Positions 1 to 9,859 of a stretch of 15,221 nt of DNA are shown here, piece by piece (within the stretch, counting starts at the first letter, position 1; the number at the start of each line of letters is the position of its first letter). The DNA comes from JBBILG01 sp037445085. GTDB lineage: Bacteria; Pseudomonadota; Gammaproteobacteria; Burkholderiales; Methylophilaceae. A program made the position numbers and the translations under genes. The stretch covers positions 1 through 15,221 of the forward strand of contig JBBILG010000037.1 of NCBI GenBank assembly GCA_037445085.1, in the 5' to 3' direction. The notes under the pieces are model-generated. The model had not been told where the DNA came from. It was given only the letters and a program-made list of their open reading frames with translations, and did no database searches.

Positions 1-76
1 GAAGATCGAGCCGCTGGGTCTGGAGCGCATCTACCAGAAGCATCATCCGGCCGCCAAGGAGGCGCTGGCGTCATGA
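1..76 (+). CDS. C-terminal tail of an unrecognised gene (partial)
   Basis: The frame beginning at base 2 is open to a TGA at 74-76 and encodes the last 24 residues of a protein, ending in HHPAAKEALAS. The TGA overlaps the ATG of the next gene in an ATGA arrangement, so the two are probably co-transcribed and translationally coupled. Too little of the protein is present to name a family; the tail is hydrophilic with a helical, Ala/Lys-rich end. The assignment as coding rests on the open frame, GC-rich third positions and the tight ATGA overlap. Confidence 0.6.
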   Translation, partial: KIEPLGLERIYQKHHPAAKEALAS

Positions 77-534
77 GCTGGACCCTGTTCCGCAAAGTGT
101 TCCGCGACCTGCGCTGGGGCCTGGTCTTCGTCGCCCTCCTGCTGGCCGTCTCGCAGATCATTCGCGCCAAGATCACCGACCGCATTACCAACGAACTCAT
201 CCCGGAACTGACCAAACACATCGGCTTCGACAAACTGATCGACATCCTTTTCAAGGGGACCGGCAAGCTGCTCGAAACCGAGCGCGAAGTCCATGCCGAC
301 GCCACCGAATTCACCGGCAAGGCCAAAGTACGCCTGGATGCCGCCATGAAGACGGCGCTGGACAAGCATCCCGGCACCATCATGAAGATCGAGTATGAAA
401 TCGAGAACAGCGGCAGCGTGGCCTACGAGTTCGACATCAAGACCGCCGACGGCAAGACGCTGGAAGTCGAGGTCGATGCCGTCACCGGCAAGCTGAGCGA
501 TCCGGAAGAAGTGCTGTTCCAGGTCGGCAAGTAA
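73..534 (+). CDS. Membrane-anchored PepSY-domain protein
   Basis: This encodes 153 residues. One hydrophobic segment lies near the N-terminus (about residues 15-28, GLVFVALLLAVSQII) and is preceded by basic residues, so the protein is probably anchored in the inner membrane with the rest outside. Residues about 88-146 have the PepSY pattern: a helix (AAMKTALDKHPG), strands with alternating hydrophobic and acidic residues (IKIEYEIENSG-like, YEFDIKTADGKTLEVEVDA), and the typical ending VTGKLSDPEE. PepSY domains occur in secreted or periplasmic proteins and are thought to act as peptidase inhibitors or binding modules; the target here is unknown. The ATG overlaps the stop of the upstream gene (ATGA), which fixes the start. 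A hairpin terminator follows 30 bases after the stop. The family call is good, the function open. Confidence 0.85.
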   Translation: MSWTLFRKVFRDLRWGLVFVALLLAVSQIIRAKITDRITNELIPELTKHIGFDKLIDILFKGTGKLLETEREVHADATEFTGKAKVRLDAAMKTALDKHPGTIMKIEYEIENSGSVAYEFDIKTADGKTLEVEVDAVTGKLSDPEEVLFQVGK

Positions 535-564
535 GCGCATCCCGCCGACGTTCGAGAAGCACGC

Positions 565-591
565 AAGGCACCCCCGCGGGGGTGCCTTTTT
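565..591 (+). terminator. Rho-independent terminator after the PepSY gene
   Basis: Positions 565-588 form a perfect 24-base palindrome (12-bp stem, AAGGCACCCCCG paired with its complement), followed on the plus strand by a T-run at 587-591 and further T-rich sequence. It lies between convergent genes (PepSY plus, tonB minus). On the minus strand the stem is followed only by TT and then GC-rich sequence, so it should stop plus-strand transcripts well and minus-strand ones poorly. Confidence 0.9.
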
Positions 592-603
592 GTTTGTCCG
601 CCC

Positions 604-1407
604 TCATTGCAGCCTGAATTCGACCGGAATCACGATGCGGAAGGCATGACCACGCAGGCTTTCCGGCACCGGCAGTTCCTGCAGGCTCTGGCGCACCATC
701 TGCAATGCCTGCTCGTCCAGCGCACGATAGCCGCTGGACTGGCTGACGGCCAGGCTCCGCAGGCGGCCGGCGGCATCGATGTGGAAGGCCACTTTCACCG
801 TGCCCTGCTGGCCACGTCTGCGCGCCATTTCGGGATAGCGGGCGTGGCGGTATGCCTGTTGCTGCACGGCATGGCCGTAGGCCTGCCACAGCCCGGCATC
901 GTCCGGCGGCTCCGGAACGGGTTCCGGCGGCATCGCCGGGCCGATGAGGGCGCCGTCCTGGATGCCATAAACAGATCCGGTGTGGGCCGCAGGTGCCGTG
1001 CCGATGGCTGCACCGGCCAGTTCCGCGTTTTCCGGCGGCACCTCCGGCACCGTGTAATCGCCCGCTTGCGCATCCTCCGTCGCCTCGGCGGCCAGCACGG
1101 GCAGGGCGTAACCCTGGCGCAGCGGCTGCTCCCGGGGAGGCGCCGGCGGGGCGGGCGCAGGCTTCGGCATCACGCGCGGCGGCGGCGCGGGGGGAGGTTG
1201 CGGTTCTGGTTCTGGTTCCGGTTGCGGTTCCGGCACGGGCGGCGGCGTGACGATTTCGGCCTCGATGGTGAGCGGCAGCAACAGATACTCGGCCTCGCGG
1301 ATGGGCCAGCCGGCCACGGTAAACCAGTGCAGCAGCAGCGAGACGGCCAGGGCGGCAAGCAGCGTGCGCCTGTCGGAGAATAGCTGCCGGGAAACGGGTG
1401 CCGCCAA
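604..1407 (-). CDS. tonB: TonB family energy transducer
   Basis: This encodes 267 residues. TonB spans the periplasm and passes energy from the ExbB-ExbD motor to outer-membrane receptors. Visible parts: a single membrane segment at about 16-34 carrying the SxxxH motif (S23-LLL-H27) needed for contact with ExbB; a Pro/Glu-rich spacer at 55-93 (EP and QP repeats, then PPAPP); a less ordered linker; and a C-terminal domain at about 178-266 with the typical YPEMARRRGQQGTVKVAF core and a final PVEFRLQ strand. The start is a TTG at 1407-1405, chosen because GGAG lies 7 bases upstream and the codon lies 14 bases after the exbD stop; no ATG lies between. It is the last gene of exbB-exbD-tonB. No TonB-dependent receptor and no recognisable Fur box are visible in the window, so the substrate is unknown. 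Confidence 0.93.
   Translation of the reverse strand: MAAPVSRQLFSDRRTLLAALAVSLLLHWFTVAGWPIREAEYLLLPLTIEAEIVTPPPVPEPQPEPEPEPQPPPAPPPRVMPKPAPAPPAPPREQPLRQGYALPVLAAEATEDAQAGDYTVPEVPPENAELAGAAIGTAPAAHTGSVYGIQDGALIGPAMPPEPVPEPPDDAGLWQAYGHAVQQQAYRHARYPEMARRRGQQGTVKVAFHIDAAGRLRSLAVSQSSGYRALDEQALQMVRQSLQELPVPESLRGHAFRIVIPVEFRLQ
1196..1231 (-). repeat. Imperfect hexanucleotide repeat in tonB spacer
   Basis: Six back-to-back 6-base units of the form GGTTNN (plus strand) lie inside tonB and encode the EP/QP dipeptide run of its periplasmic spacer. Gain or loss of a unit would add or remove two residues without shifting the frame. Confidence 0.7.
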
Positions 1408-1421
1408 TGCCGGGCTCCGGG

Positions 1422-1844
1422 CTACCCCGGTGCCCGGCCGGTTTCGGGCAGGATGACGAAGGTGAATCTGCTGATGCCGGCGCGACGGATCTGCGCCATG
1501 GCGCGCGCCACCTCGCGGTAGGCCACGGCCTCGTCGGCGAGGATTTCCACTCGCAGGTTGCCGTCGACATTGCGCCGCCGCAGCTCGCCTTCCAAGGCGT
1601 CCGCCGGGATGCGCGCCTGGTCGAGGAAGACCTGCCCCGAGGCATCGATGCTGACCCGCACGTCGCTGACCTTCTGCGCCTCGGCGGTGGGCGCGGTGCG
1701 CGGCAGGCTGACCGGGATGACATTGGTGAGCAGCGGGATACTGACGATGAAGACGATGAGGACGATGAAAATGACGTCCACCAGCGGAGTCAGGTTGATT
1801 TCGCCGATCACTTTGCTGTCAAAGTCGGAATCATCGCGGGCCAT
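1422..1844 (-). CDS. exbD: ExbD/TolR family biopolymer transport protein
   Basis: This encodes 140 residues. ExbD forms the proton-driven motor with ExbB in the inner membrane and energises TonB. One membrane segment at about 20-40 has the family signature NLTPLVDVIFIVLIVFIV, including the conserved membrane Asp (D23) that is thought to carry the proton. The remaining roughly 95 residues form the periplasmic domain (IDASGQVFLDQARIP and following). The length matches the family (about 130-145). The ATG overlaps the exbB 3' end by 14 bases, and tonB follows after 14 bases. TolR is the alternative, but the adjacent tonB and the lack of tolA, tolB or pal favour ExbD. Confidence 0.93.
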   Translation of the reverse strand: MARDDSDFDSKVIGEINLTPLVDVIFIVLIVFIVSIPLLTNVIPVSLPRTAPTAEAQKVSDVRVSIDASGQVFLDQARIPADALEGELRRRNVDGNLRVEILADEAVAYREVARAMAQIRRAGISRFTFVILPETGRAPG

Positions 1845-2487
1845 CGGCGTCCATCCCGTAGCCGTTGCAGATGGCGAGGTGTTGCAGGCGCTCGCAGAAG
1901 CGCTCCATGTCCATCAGCGCCACCCTGACCCGACGCGCGAAAAAATTGTGGCCGAGCAGGGCAGGCACGGCGACGATGATGCCCACCGCAGTGGTGATCA
2001 GCGCATCGCCGATGGGGCCAGCGACGACGTCCAGCCCCGTGCTGCCGTCGCCGGAAATGGACCGGAGCAGGTTCATGATGCTCCACACCGTGCCGAGCAG
2101 CCCGAGGATGGGCGAGATCGAGCCGATGCTGGCCAGGGCGGCGAGGCCGGTTTCCAGCCGGGTCTGGATCATCCGCCGCTCCTGGTTGAGGGTGTGGCGC
2201 AGCATTTCGCTGCGCGAGTGGGCCGTGAGCACCGGATTGCCCGCGTACACCCGCAGCTCCTCCAGCATGGCCTGCGCCAGCAGGCTGAAGGTGCCGCGGG
2301 TATCACGCAGCAGGGCAGGCAGCGCGGCGGCGCCGACCAGTTCGTTGAACGCGGCGAGAAAGCGGGCATTGGCGCGGCGCAGCCGGGTGAAGACGATCAT
2401 CTTGATCAGCAGAATGGTCCAGGTGACCACCGAAAAGGCCGCCAGCAGCCAGAGGATGAGTTCGATGACGTAAGGAATGACGGGCAT
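1831..2487 (-). CDS. exbB: ExbB/TolQ family proton channel protein
   Basis: This encodes 218 residues of the MotA/TolQ/ExbB family, the pentameric channel part of the TonB motor. Three membrane segments are visible: about 8-33, about 115-140 (with the motif PILGLLGTVWSIM at 126-138) and about 156-180 (GPIGDALITTAVGIIVAVPA). The polar Thr residues in the last two (T133, T165/T166) correspond to those lining the proton path in the family. A long cytoplasmic loop lies between the first two segments. It is the first gene of the exbB-exbD-tonB operon and starts 101 bases after the stop of the upstream signalling operon on the same strand. The ribosome-binding site is weak (CAGG close to the ATG). 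No convincing terminator separates it from the upstream gene, so read-through from the signalling operon is possible. Confidence 0.93.
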   Translation of the reverse strand: MPVIPYVIELILWLLAAFSVVTWTILLIKMIVFTRLRRANARFLAAFNELVGAAALPALLRDTRGTFSLLAQAMLEELRVYAGNPVLTAHSRSEMLRHTLNQERRMIQTRLETGLAALASIGSISPILGLLGTVWSIMNLLRSISGDGSTGLDVVAGPIGDALITTAVGIIVAVPALLGHNFFARRVRVALMDMERFCERLQHLAICNGYGMDADGPR

Positions 2488-2588
2488 GGCACCTGCAACC
2501 GGATGAGGAAAGGACCCCGCCCCATGCTAGCAGAAACCCTCCGGGAATTTTTCCTGGCGTCAGCCGGAGCCCGATACGGCGCCGGACA

Positions 2589-3752
2589 TCACAGTCGGCA
2601 GGTGGATTGCAGGCAGCCGCTCAGCACGAGGAAGGAGATGTCGTCCTGTTCGCCGCCGTGGGCGATGTGCGCCTGCACGTCGGTGAGCAGGCTGGCGTGG
2701 ATATCCCCGCCCCGGGCGATGGCACGCAGCACGCCGGCTTCGCCGAATTTCGCGCCGGCCGCGTTGCGGGCGTCGGTGACGCCGTCGGAAAACGTCACCA
2801 ACTGGCAGAAGTCATTGCACTGCACGGCCCGGGTAGTGGCATCGAAGGCCGCGGCGTCGAGCACGCCCAGCGGCAGGTGACGGGGCTCGAAGCGTTGCAG
2901 CACTCCGCCCTCGGCATCCACCAGCAGTACGGCCGGGTTGCCGCCGTTCCATATCTCCACCAGCCGGTTGGCGCGGTCCACCCGCAACAGGGCGGCGGAA
3001 ACGAAGCGGCCGGGCGGCAGCAGGCGGTACAACTGGGCATTCATCTCGTGCACCATGGCGGGGACGGAATGCCCTTCCACCGCCATGGCGTGAAAGATTT
3101 GTGCCAGTGGCAGCAGCGGCAGCGCGGCGGCCAGGCCGTGTCCCATGGAATCGGCGTGCAGCACGTAGAGCTCGCCGTTGAGCGAGCGGTTGGCGATGAG
3201 CAGGTCACCGTTGAAGCGGCGCGCCGGGGCGAGAAAGATCTGCAGCCCCGGATCCTCGATGGAGGAGGATTCGATCATGCGCGCCATGACGTCGTGGGCG
3301 ATGGCCTGTTCCTGCTCGGCGGCCTGCCGGTATTCCTCCAGCTCCGCCGCCGTCAGCGCCAGCCGCCGCTGCATGGCGGCGATGCGCTGCATGGAGCGCA
3401 GCTTGGTGAGCAGCAGGGCGAGATCGACCGGCTTGCCGATGTAATCGTCGCCGCCGGCTTCCAGCGCGCGCACGATGTCGCTGTTCTCGCTCCTCCCGCT
3501 GACGAAAATGATGGGCACCCAGCGCCCGGCATCGATTTCGCGCAGCCGCGCCACCGCTTCGCAGCCATCCATGCCGGGCAGCATGAGGTCCATCAGCACG
3601 ACGTCCGGGCATTCCGCCCGATAGCGCGCAATCGCCTCCTCGCCGCTTTCCGCACCCACCACCGCATAGCCGGCTCGCTCCAGCGCCCTGGTGAACAGCA
3701 GCATGTTTTTCGCCACGTCTTCGACGACCAGCACCTTGAGCGAGGCATCCAT
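2589..3752 (-). CDS. Response regulator with PP2C (SpoIIE) phosphatase output
   Basis: This encodes 387 residues. Residues 1-125 form a receiver domain: acidic pair E11-D12, phospho-acceptor D55 in VVLMDLMLPGMDG, S85 at the switch position and K107 in YIGKP. A helical linker (about 126-160, likely coiled coil) leads to a SpoIIE/RsbU-type PP2C domain at about 165-380. The metal-binding acids are present: D183 (FNGD), D201 in ADSMGHGLAAAL, D323 in FSDGVTDARN and D370-D371 in QDDISFLVL. The second Asp of the usual GGDFYD motif is not conserved (GDLLIA here). Such proteins usually dephosphorylate an anti-anti-sigma (STAS) partner, but no STAS or HPK/RsbW-like gene is in this window. The start codon overlaps the stop of the HD-GYP gene by one base (TGATG), so it belongs to the same operon and is probably phosphorylated by the same kinase (inference). 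Confidence 0.9.
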   Translation of the reverse strand: MDASLKVLVVEDVAKNMLLFTRALERAGYAVVGAESGEEAIARYRAECPDVVLMDLMLPGMDGCEAVARLREIDAGRWVPIIFVSGRSENSDIVRALEAGGDDYIGKPVDLALLLTKLRSMQRIAAMQRRLALTAAELEEYRQAAEQEQAIAHDVMARMIESSSIEDPGLQIFLAPARRFNGDLLIANRSLNGELYVLHADSMGHGLAAALPLLPLAQIFHAMAVEGHSVPAMVHEMNAQLYRLLPPGRFVSAALLRVDRANRLVEIWNGGNPAVLLVDAEGGVLQRFEPRHLPLGVLDAAAFDATTRAVQCNDFCQLVTFSDGVTDARNAAGAKFGEAGVLRAIARGGDIHASLLTDVQAHIAHGGEQDDISFLVLSGCLQSTCRL

Positions 3753-4830
3753 CAGGCAGCCCTTTCTTCCGGTTCGGCGAACTGCTCGAACACGTCCAGC
3801 ACTTCGTCCAGGGATTCCAGAAAGCCATCCACCAGGCGCGGGTCGAAATGGTGGCCACGCTGCGCGCGCAAGTGCTCGATGGCCTGCTCGACCGGCCAGG
3901 CGGGCTTGTAGGTGCGGGGGGTGGTGAGGGCGTCGAACACGTCGGCCACCGCCACGATGCGGCCCACCAGCGGGATGGCCTCACCGGAAAGACCCTGCGG
4001 ATAGCCGCTGCCGTCCCATTTCTCGTGGTGGGCAAGAGCGATTTCACGCGCCATGCGCAACAGCGGAAAATCGTTGCCGCCCAGGAGGTCGGCACCGATC
4101 TGGGCATGGGTCTGCATGATTTTCCACTCGCCTGCGTCCAGCTTGCCGGGCTTGAGCAGGATGGCGTCTGGAATGCCGATCTTGCCGATGTCGTGCATGG
4201 GGCTGGCCTGCAACAGCAGCTCCGCCTCGGCGCGGGTCACGCCGGCGCGCAGGCCCAGGATGCGCGAATACTTGCTCATGCGAATGATGTGCAGGCCGGT
4301 CTCGTTGTCGCGGTATTCCGCTGCCCGCCCCAGGCGGCGGATGATGTCGAGGCGGCTGTCGTGCAGTTCCTGGGTGCGTTGTGCCACCCGCGCATCGAGA
4401 ATCTCGTTCTCGTAGCGCAGGCGCAACTGGTAGAGGTGGGATTCCAGCAGGTTGCGCACCCGTGCCAGCAGCTCGGGCATCTCGAACGGCTTGCTGACGA
4501 AATCGCGCGCGCCCTGCCGCAGGGCGCGCAGGCGGTTGGCAAGCTCGACCTGCGCGGTCAGCACCAGCACCGCCGGCGGCTCGGGCAATTCCATGCGCAG
4601 CCGTTCCATCACCGCAAAGCCGTCCAGGTGAGGCATGCCGAGGTCGAGCAGCACCAGGCAGGCATGGTGCTCGCGCGCCAGCGCCAGCGCTTGGCACGCA
4701 TCGGTGGTGGCGTGCAGGTTGCGGTAGCCATCCGCGACCAGCATCTTTTCCAGCAACAGGACGTTGGCGGGCTCGTCATCCACGATGAGAATGGCAGCAT
4801 CCTTGCTGTCCGGGCTGGCCATGCGGTCGT

Positions 4831-4834
<4 letters not shown>
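3752..4834 (-). CDS. Response regulator with HD-GYP domain (c-di-GMP phosphodiesterase family)
   Basis: This encodes 360 residues, cytoplasmic, without membrane segments. Residues 13-130 form a receiver: D19-D20-E21, phospho-acceptor D64 in VLLDLGMPHLDG, T93 and K115 (SKPF). A helical linker (about 132-165) leads to an HD-GYP domain at about 165-345: E178/H182 in NETGLHIIRM, the HD pair H214-D215 in MHDIGKIG, H243 (QTHAQIG), H269-H270, the GYP motif at 277-279 (HHEKWDGSGYP) and D298 in VAVADVFDAL. All metal ligands and the GYP triad look intact, so hydrolysis of cyclic-di-GMP is likely. The architecture is RpfG-like, though no RpfC or RpfF is present. The ATG overlaps the kinase stop (ATGA) and the stop overlaps the next start, placing it in the middle of a three-gene operon. 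Confidence 0.93.
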
Positions 4835-6810
<1,976 letters not shown>

Positions 6811-6814
6811 CGTA

Positions 6815-6822
6815 CCTCCCTC
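6815..6822 (-). promoter_or_regulatory. Strong ribosome-binding site of the kinase gene
   Basis: GAGGGAGG in the minus direction, ending 8 bases before the ATG at 6806-6804 and only 4 bases before the in-frame GTG at 6810-6808. The spacing favours the out-of-frame ATG, which raises the frameshift question described for the kinase. Confidence 0.75.
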
Positions 6823-6851
6823 TTGACAAAGACCACGTTCCTGTTGCAACT

Positions 6852-6879
6852 ATTGCCCCGCAGTATACAGGCAGGCCGC
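6852..6879 (-). promoter_or_regulatory. Candidate sigma-70 promoter of the signalling operon
   Basis: In the minus direction a -10-like TATACT (6857-6852, five of six matches to TATAAT) is preceded after 16 bases by TTGCGG (6879-6874, three of six matches to TTGACA). It lies in the short gap upstream of the kinase gene, about 40-50 bases before the ribosome-binding site. The -10 is good, the -35 weak; no start site is proven. Confidence 0.4.
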
Positions 6880-6901
6880 CGTACCGCAAGGCCCTTGCCG
6901 C

Positions 6902-6918
6902 GGCACCGTCACGGTGCC
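6902..6918 (-). other. Small stem-loop over the stop codon of the last antiporter gene
   Basis: GGCACCG and CGGTGCC form a 7-bp stem with a 3-base loop containing the TGA stop at 6911-6909. No T-run follows in the minus direction, so it is a poor intrinsic terminator; it could protect the 3' end of the message or be chance. Confidence 0.3.
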
Positions 6919-8417
6919 GTCAGGTATTCGCGTTCAGCGATGAGCTGCGCCCACGACAGCGGGCTCAGCGGATGTTCGGCGTAGATGCCGGCAGCCAGCG
7001 TCGCGGCGGCGGTGATCAGGGGCGGCAGCAGCAGCAGCCAGGCTGTCTCGCGCCAGCCGCGCGCCGGGATGTGCTCCTCCGGCCAGGTCGCCGGCGCCGG
7101 CCGGAACCACAGGCGGTAGAGAATGGGCAGGAAATAGGCGGCATTGAGCAGGCTGGAGGTCCACAGCACCCGCACCGCCCACTCCATGCCGGCGGCCTGC
7201 GCGCCGTCCATCAGCCAGGTTTTGGTGACCGCGCCGGCGGTGAGCGGCGCTCCCATCATGCCGAGCGCGGCGATGGAAAAGGCGATGCTGGTGGCGGGCA
7301 TGCGCCGGCCGGCGCCGGACATCTCGCCCACCCGGTGGATGCCCAGCGTTTCCGCGTAATTGCCGGCGCAGAAGAACAATGTGATTTTCATGATGCCCTG
7401 GTGCACCAGGTGCACCAGCCCGCCCACCGTGCCGAGAGGGCCGAACAGGGCGACGCCGAGGGCAATGTAGGAGACCTGACTCACCGTGGAGAAAGCCAGG
7501 CGCTTCTTGAGATCATCCTGGGCGAGCGCGCGCAGGCTGCCCCAGAGGATGGTGACGGCGGCGACCGCCGCTAGCGGCGTCAACAGTCCCAGCGACTCGG
7601 CGTATTCCACGCCATAGACTTCATAGACGATGCGCACGATACCGAAGGCGCCCGCCTTGACCACCGCCACCGCGTGCAGCAACGCCGACACCGGCGCCGG
7701 CGCCACCATGGCCTGCGGCAGCCAGCCGTGCAGCGGCACCATGGCTGCCTTGACGCCGACGCCGACGATGAGCAGCAGGAAGATCAGCTTGAGTTCGTCC
7801 GCATGCTCCGGCCCCAGCGCGGCAATCACGCCGTCATGGACGAATTCGCCATGGCCGAGCAGGCTGTAGAACAGCACGATGCCGGTCAGCAACAGGGCGC
7901 CGCCGGCGAGCGTGTAGGCGAGATAGACGGTGCCGCCGCGCATCGCCTTGTCGGTGCCGCGGTGCACCACCAGCGGGAAGGTGGACAGCGTGAGCAGCTC
8001 GTAGAAGATGAAGAAGGTGAACAGGTTGCCGGCCATGGCGATGCCCATGGTGGCGGTCACGCACAGGCTGAAGAAGCCGAAGAAGCGGCTGCGGTGCGGG
8101 GCGCCTTCCAGATAGCCGATGGCGTACAGGGTGGTGAACAGCCACAGCACGGTGGACAGGGTCATGAACAGCAGCCCCAGGGCATCGGCCTTGAGCACGA
8201 GCTCCAGCCCGGGCAGCACGGCGTAGCGGAAACCGTATTCCTCACCGGCATACACGCCGGCGAGCAGGATGCCGACCAGTGCCGCCTTGGTCAACGCGCC
8301 CAGCAGGTTGAGCGCGGTGCGCAACCCCACGCGGGCTTCCGGCAGCAGGAAGATGACCAGGCCGGGCAGCAGCGAGGAAGCCAGCACCGCCAGAGGCAGC
8401 AGTTCGTTGAAACTCAT
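6909..8417 (-). CDS. Second large proton-antiporter-like subunit (MrpA-core/MrpD/NuoL-M family)
   Basis: This encodes 502 residues with about 14 hydrophobic segments, a proton-pumping antiporter-like protein of the inner membrane. The channel residues of the family are visible: E140 in TM5 (FFIFYELLTLSTFPL), K223 in TM7 (GVGVKAAMVPLHGWLPQAM), K254 (VVKAGAFG), K344 (HQGIMKITLFF) and K399 (AVTKTWLM). It lacks the C-terminal extension of full MrpA (about 800 residues), whose domains are encoded separately upstream (DUF4040 and MbhE-MnhB). It could therefore be the split MrpA core, or a second MrpD-type subunit like MbxH'. The start is set by an ATGA overlap with mnhD; the frame stays open far upstream but only as an antisense-like shadow of mnhD. 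It is the last gene of the operon. Confidence 0.88.
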   Translation of the reverse strand: MSFNELLPLAVLASSLLPGLVIFLLPEARVGLRTALNLLGALTKAALVGILLAGVYAGEEYGFRYAVLPGLELVLKADALGLLFMTLSTVLWLFTTLYAIGYLEGAPHRSRFFGFFSLCVTATMGIAMAGNLFTFFIFYELLTLSTFPLVVHRGTDKAMRGGTVYLAYTLAGGALLLTGIVLFYSLLGHGEFVHDGVIAALGPEHADELKLIFLLLIVGVGVKAAMVPLHGWLPQAMVAPAPVSALLHAVAVVKAGAFGIVRIVYEVYGVEYAESLGLLTPLAAVAAVTILWGSLRALAQDDLKKRLAFSTVSQVSYIALGVALFGPLGTVGGLVHLVHQGIMKITLFFCAGNYAETLGIHRVGEMSGAGRRMPATSIAFSIAALGMMGAPLTAGAVTKTWLMDGAQAAGMEWAVRVLWTSSLLNAAYFLPILYRLWFRPAPATWPEEHIPARGWRETAWLLLLPPLITAAATLAAGIYAEHPLSPLSWAQLIAEREYLTAP

Positions 8418-9859
8418 GCCGCGCCCCCTGCCGCCAGCAGCCGCATCAGCTCGGAGGCGCGCAGGCCCAGCAGCACGCTGGCCGCGGCGAGCGCAAAGGC
8501 GGTCCACTCCAGCGTGCGCGGCACGGGATGGAGCGGCGCGTACGACGGCGCCAGCAGGAAGGCCTGGCGCAGCACGCGGAACACGTAGATGGCCGCCAGC
8601 AGCCCGCCGGCGAGCGCCATCGCGGCGATGGCCCAGTATCCCTGCCCCAGCGCCGCCTCGATGAGCAGCCACTTGGCGAGGAAGCCGCTCGACGGCGGCA
8701 GGCCCATCAGCGTCACCCCGGCCAGGCCGAAGGCGAACAGCGTGATCGGCATGCGCTCGGCGACGCCGGCGAGACCCGCCACGCTGTCCTGTCCGGTGGC
8801 CTTGATCAGCGCGCCGGCGGCGGCGAACATGGCCGCCTTGGCGAGTCCGTGGGCGAAGGCATGCAGGCTGCCGGCCTGCAGCGCCACGCCGTCGGGCGCC
8901 AGCAGCGGAAAGATGAGGAACAGATAGCCGAGTTGCGCCACCGTGGAATAGGCGACCAGGGTCTTGATGCGCGCGGCGCGGATCGCCATGACCGAGCCCC
9001 ACAGGATGGCGCCCGCCCCCAGTAGCGCCGGCAGCCAGCCCGCCGCCTCGCCGAGCGGCGCGAACGGCCCCAGCCACAGACGCAGGATGAGGTAGAAGGA
9101 AGCCTTCACCACCAGCGCCGACAACAGCGCCGATACGGGTGCCGGCGCGCCGCCGTGGGCGGGTGGCAGCCAGTAGTGCAGCGGAAACAGCGCCGTCTTC
9201 AGCAGCAGCCCGGCCAGCATCAGGCCGCCGGCCAGCCATACCAGCCGCGGTGCTTCCGCCGTGACCAGCGGCAACAGCGTCTCCAGCGAGACCGTGCCAT
9301 AGCTGCCGTACACCAGGGCCACGCCCAAGAGGTAGGCGCCGGAACCCAGTATGGTGGCGAACAGGTAGCGCAGCGCGGCGGCGACCTGCCGGGTGCCGCC
9401 GCCGGCCGCCACCAGGCCCACCGCGGACAGGCCCACGAGTTCCAGGGTGACGTAGAGGTTGAACAGGTCGGCGGAGACGAACAAGGCGTTGATGCCTGCC
9501 AGCAGCATCCCGCTCAGTGGCCAGAAATGGCGCCCCTCTTCGCTGCCGGCAGAAAAATAGGCGCGGGCGTAGATGGCGATGGGCAGCGCCACCGCCTGGG
9601 TCAGCAGCAGCATGAGGGCGGACAGTCCGTCGACGGCGAGCGCGATGCCCAGCGGGGCCGGCCAGCCGCCCACCGCCATGTGCTGCGGCGCGCCGGCACT
9701 CACCTGCGCCGCCAGCCACAGGGCCAGTACCAGTTGCGCGACGAGCGCGACGAGCGCGAGCCGGGCGCCGCGCCCCGGCCCCAACACGAAGGCGAGCGTG
9801 GCCCACGCCAGCGGCAGCATCACGAGCCAGGGCATGGGCGCGATCACCGTTTCAGTCAT
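8414..9859 (-). CDS. mnhD: Mrp cation/proton antiporter subunit D
   Basis: This encodes 481 residues and about 14 membrane segments. It is an antiporter-like subunit of the Mrp complex, related to NuoM/NuoN, that moves protons against Na+ or K+. Family residues: E140 (LYVTLELVGLSAVGL), K221 with PLHYWLPPAHGGAPAPVSALL, K252 (VVKASFY), K299, K341 (HAFAHGLAKAAMF) and K396 (GFLAKWLL). Its place directly after mnhC matches the B-C-D order of mrp operons. Two ATGs are possible, at 9865 and 9859; the second is chosen because GGAGG lies 9 bases before it, while the first sits almost on that site. It overlaps mnhC by 8 bases and the next gene by 4 (ATGA). Confidence 0.93.
   Translation of the reverse strand: MTETVIAPMPWLVMLPLAWATLAFVLGPGRGARLALVALVAQLVLALWLAAQVSAGAPQHMAVGGWPAPLGIALAVDGLSALMLLLTQAVALPIAIYARAYFSAGSEEGRHFWPLSGMLLAGINALFVSADLFNLYVTLELVGLSAVGLVAAGGGTRQVAAALRYLFATILGSGAYLLGVALVYGSYGTVSLETLLPLVTAEAPRLVWLAGGLMLAGLLLKTALFPLHYWLPPAHGGAPAPVSALLSALVVKASFYLILRLWLGPFAPLGEAAGWLPALLGAGAILWGSVMAIRAARIKTLVAYSTVAQLGYLFLIFPLLAPDGVALQAGSLHAFAHGLAKAAMFAAAGALIKATGQDSVAGLAGVAERMPITLFAFGLAGVTLMGLPPSSGFLAKWLLIEAALGQGYWAIAAMALAGGLLAAIYVFRVLRQAFLLAPSYAPLHPVPRTLEWTAFALAAASVLLGLRASELMRLLAAGGAA

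Noticed and set aside
482..1723. 413-codon minus-strand frame across exbD and tonB
   Set aside because: Frame-shifted reading of two well-supported genes; Arg/Pro-rich with no motif.
2524..2532. Extended -10-like TGCTAGCAT upstream of exbB
   Set aside because: Only four of six matches to the -10 consensus and no -35; too weak to list as a promoter.
2530..2575. Possible terminator between the phosphatase gene and exbB (CTCCGG with CCGGAG)
   Set aside because: Six-base stem with a loop of about 19 bases and only a short broken T-run; not convincing.
8418..9806. Upstream extension of the last antiporter gene to a 965-residue protein
   Set aside because: The extra N-terminal 463 residues are a frame-shifted Arg/Ala/Gly-rich reading of mnhD; the membrane protein begins at the ATG at 8417, which overlaps the mnhD stop.
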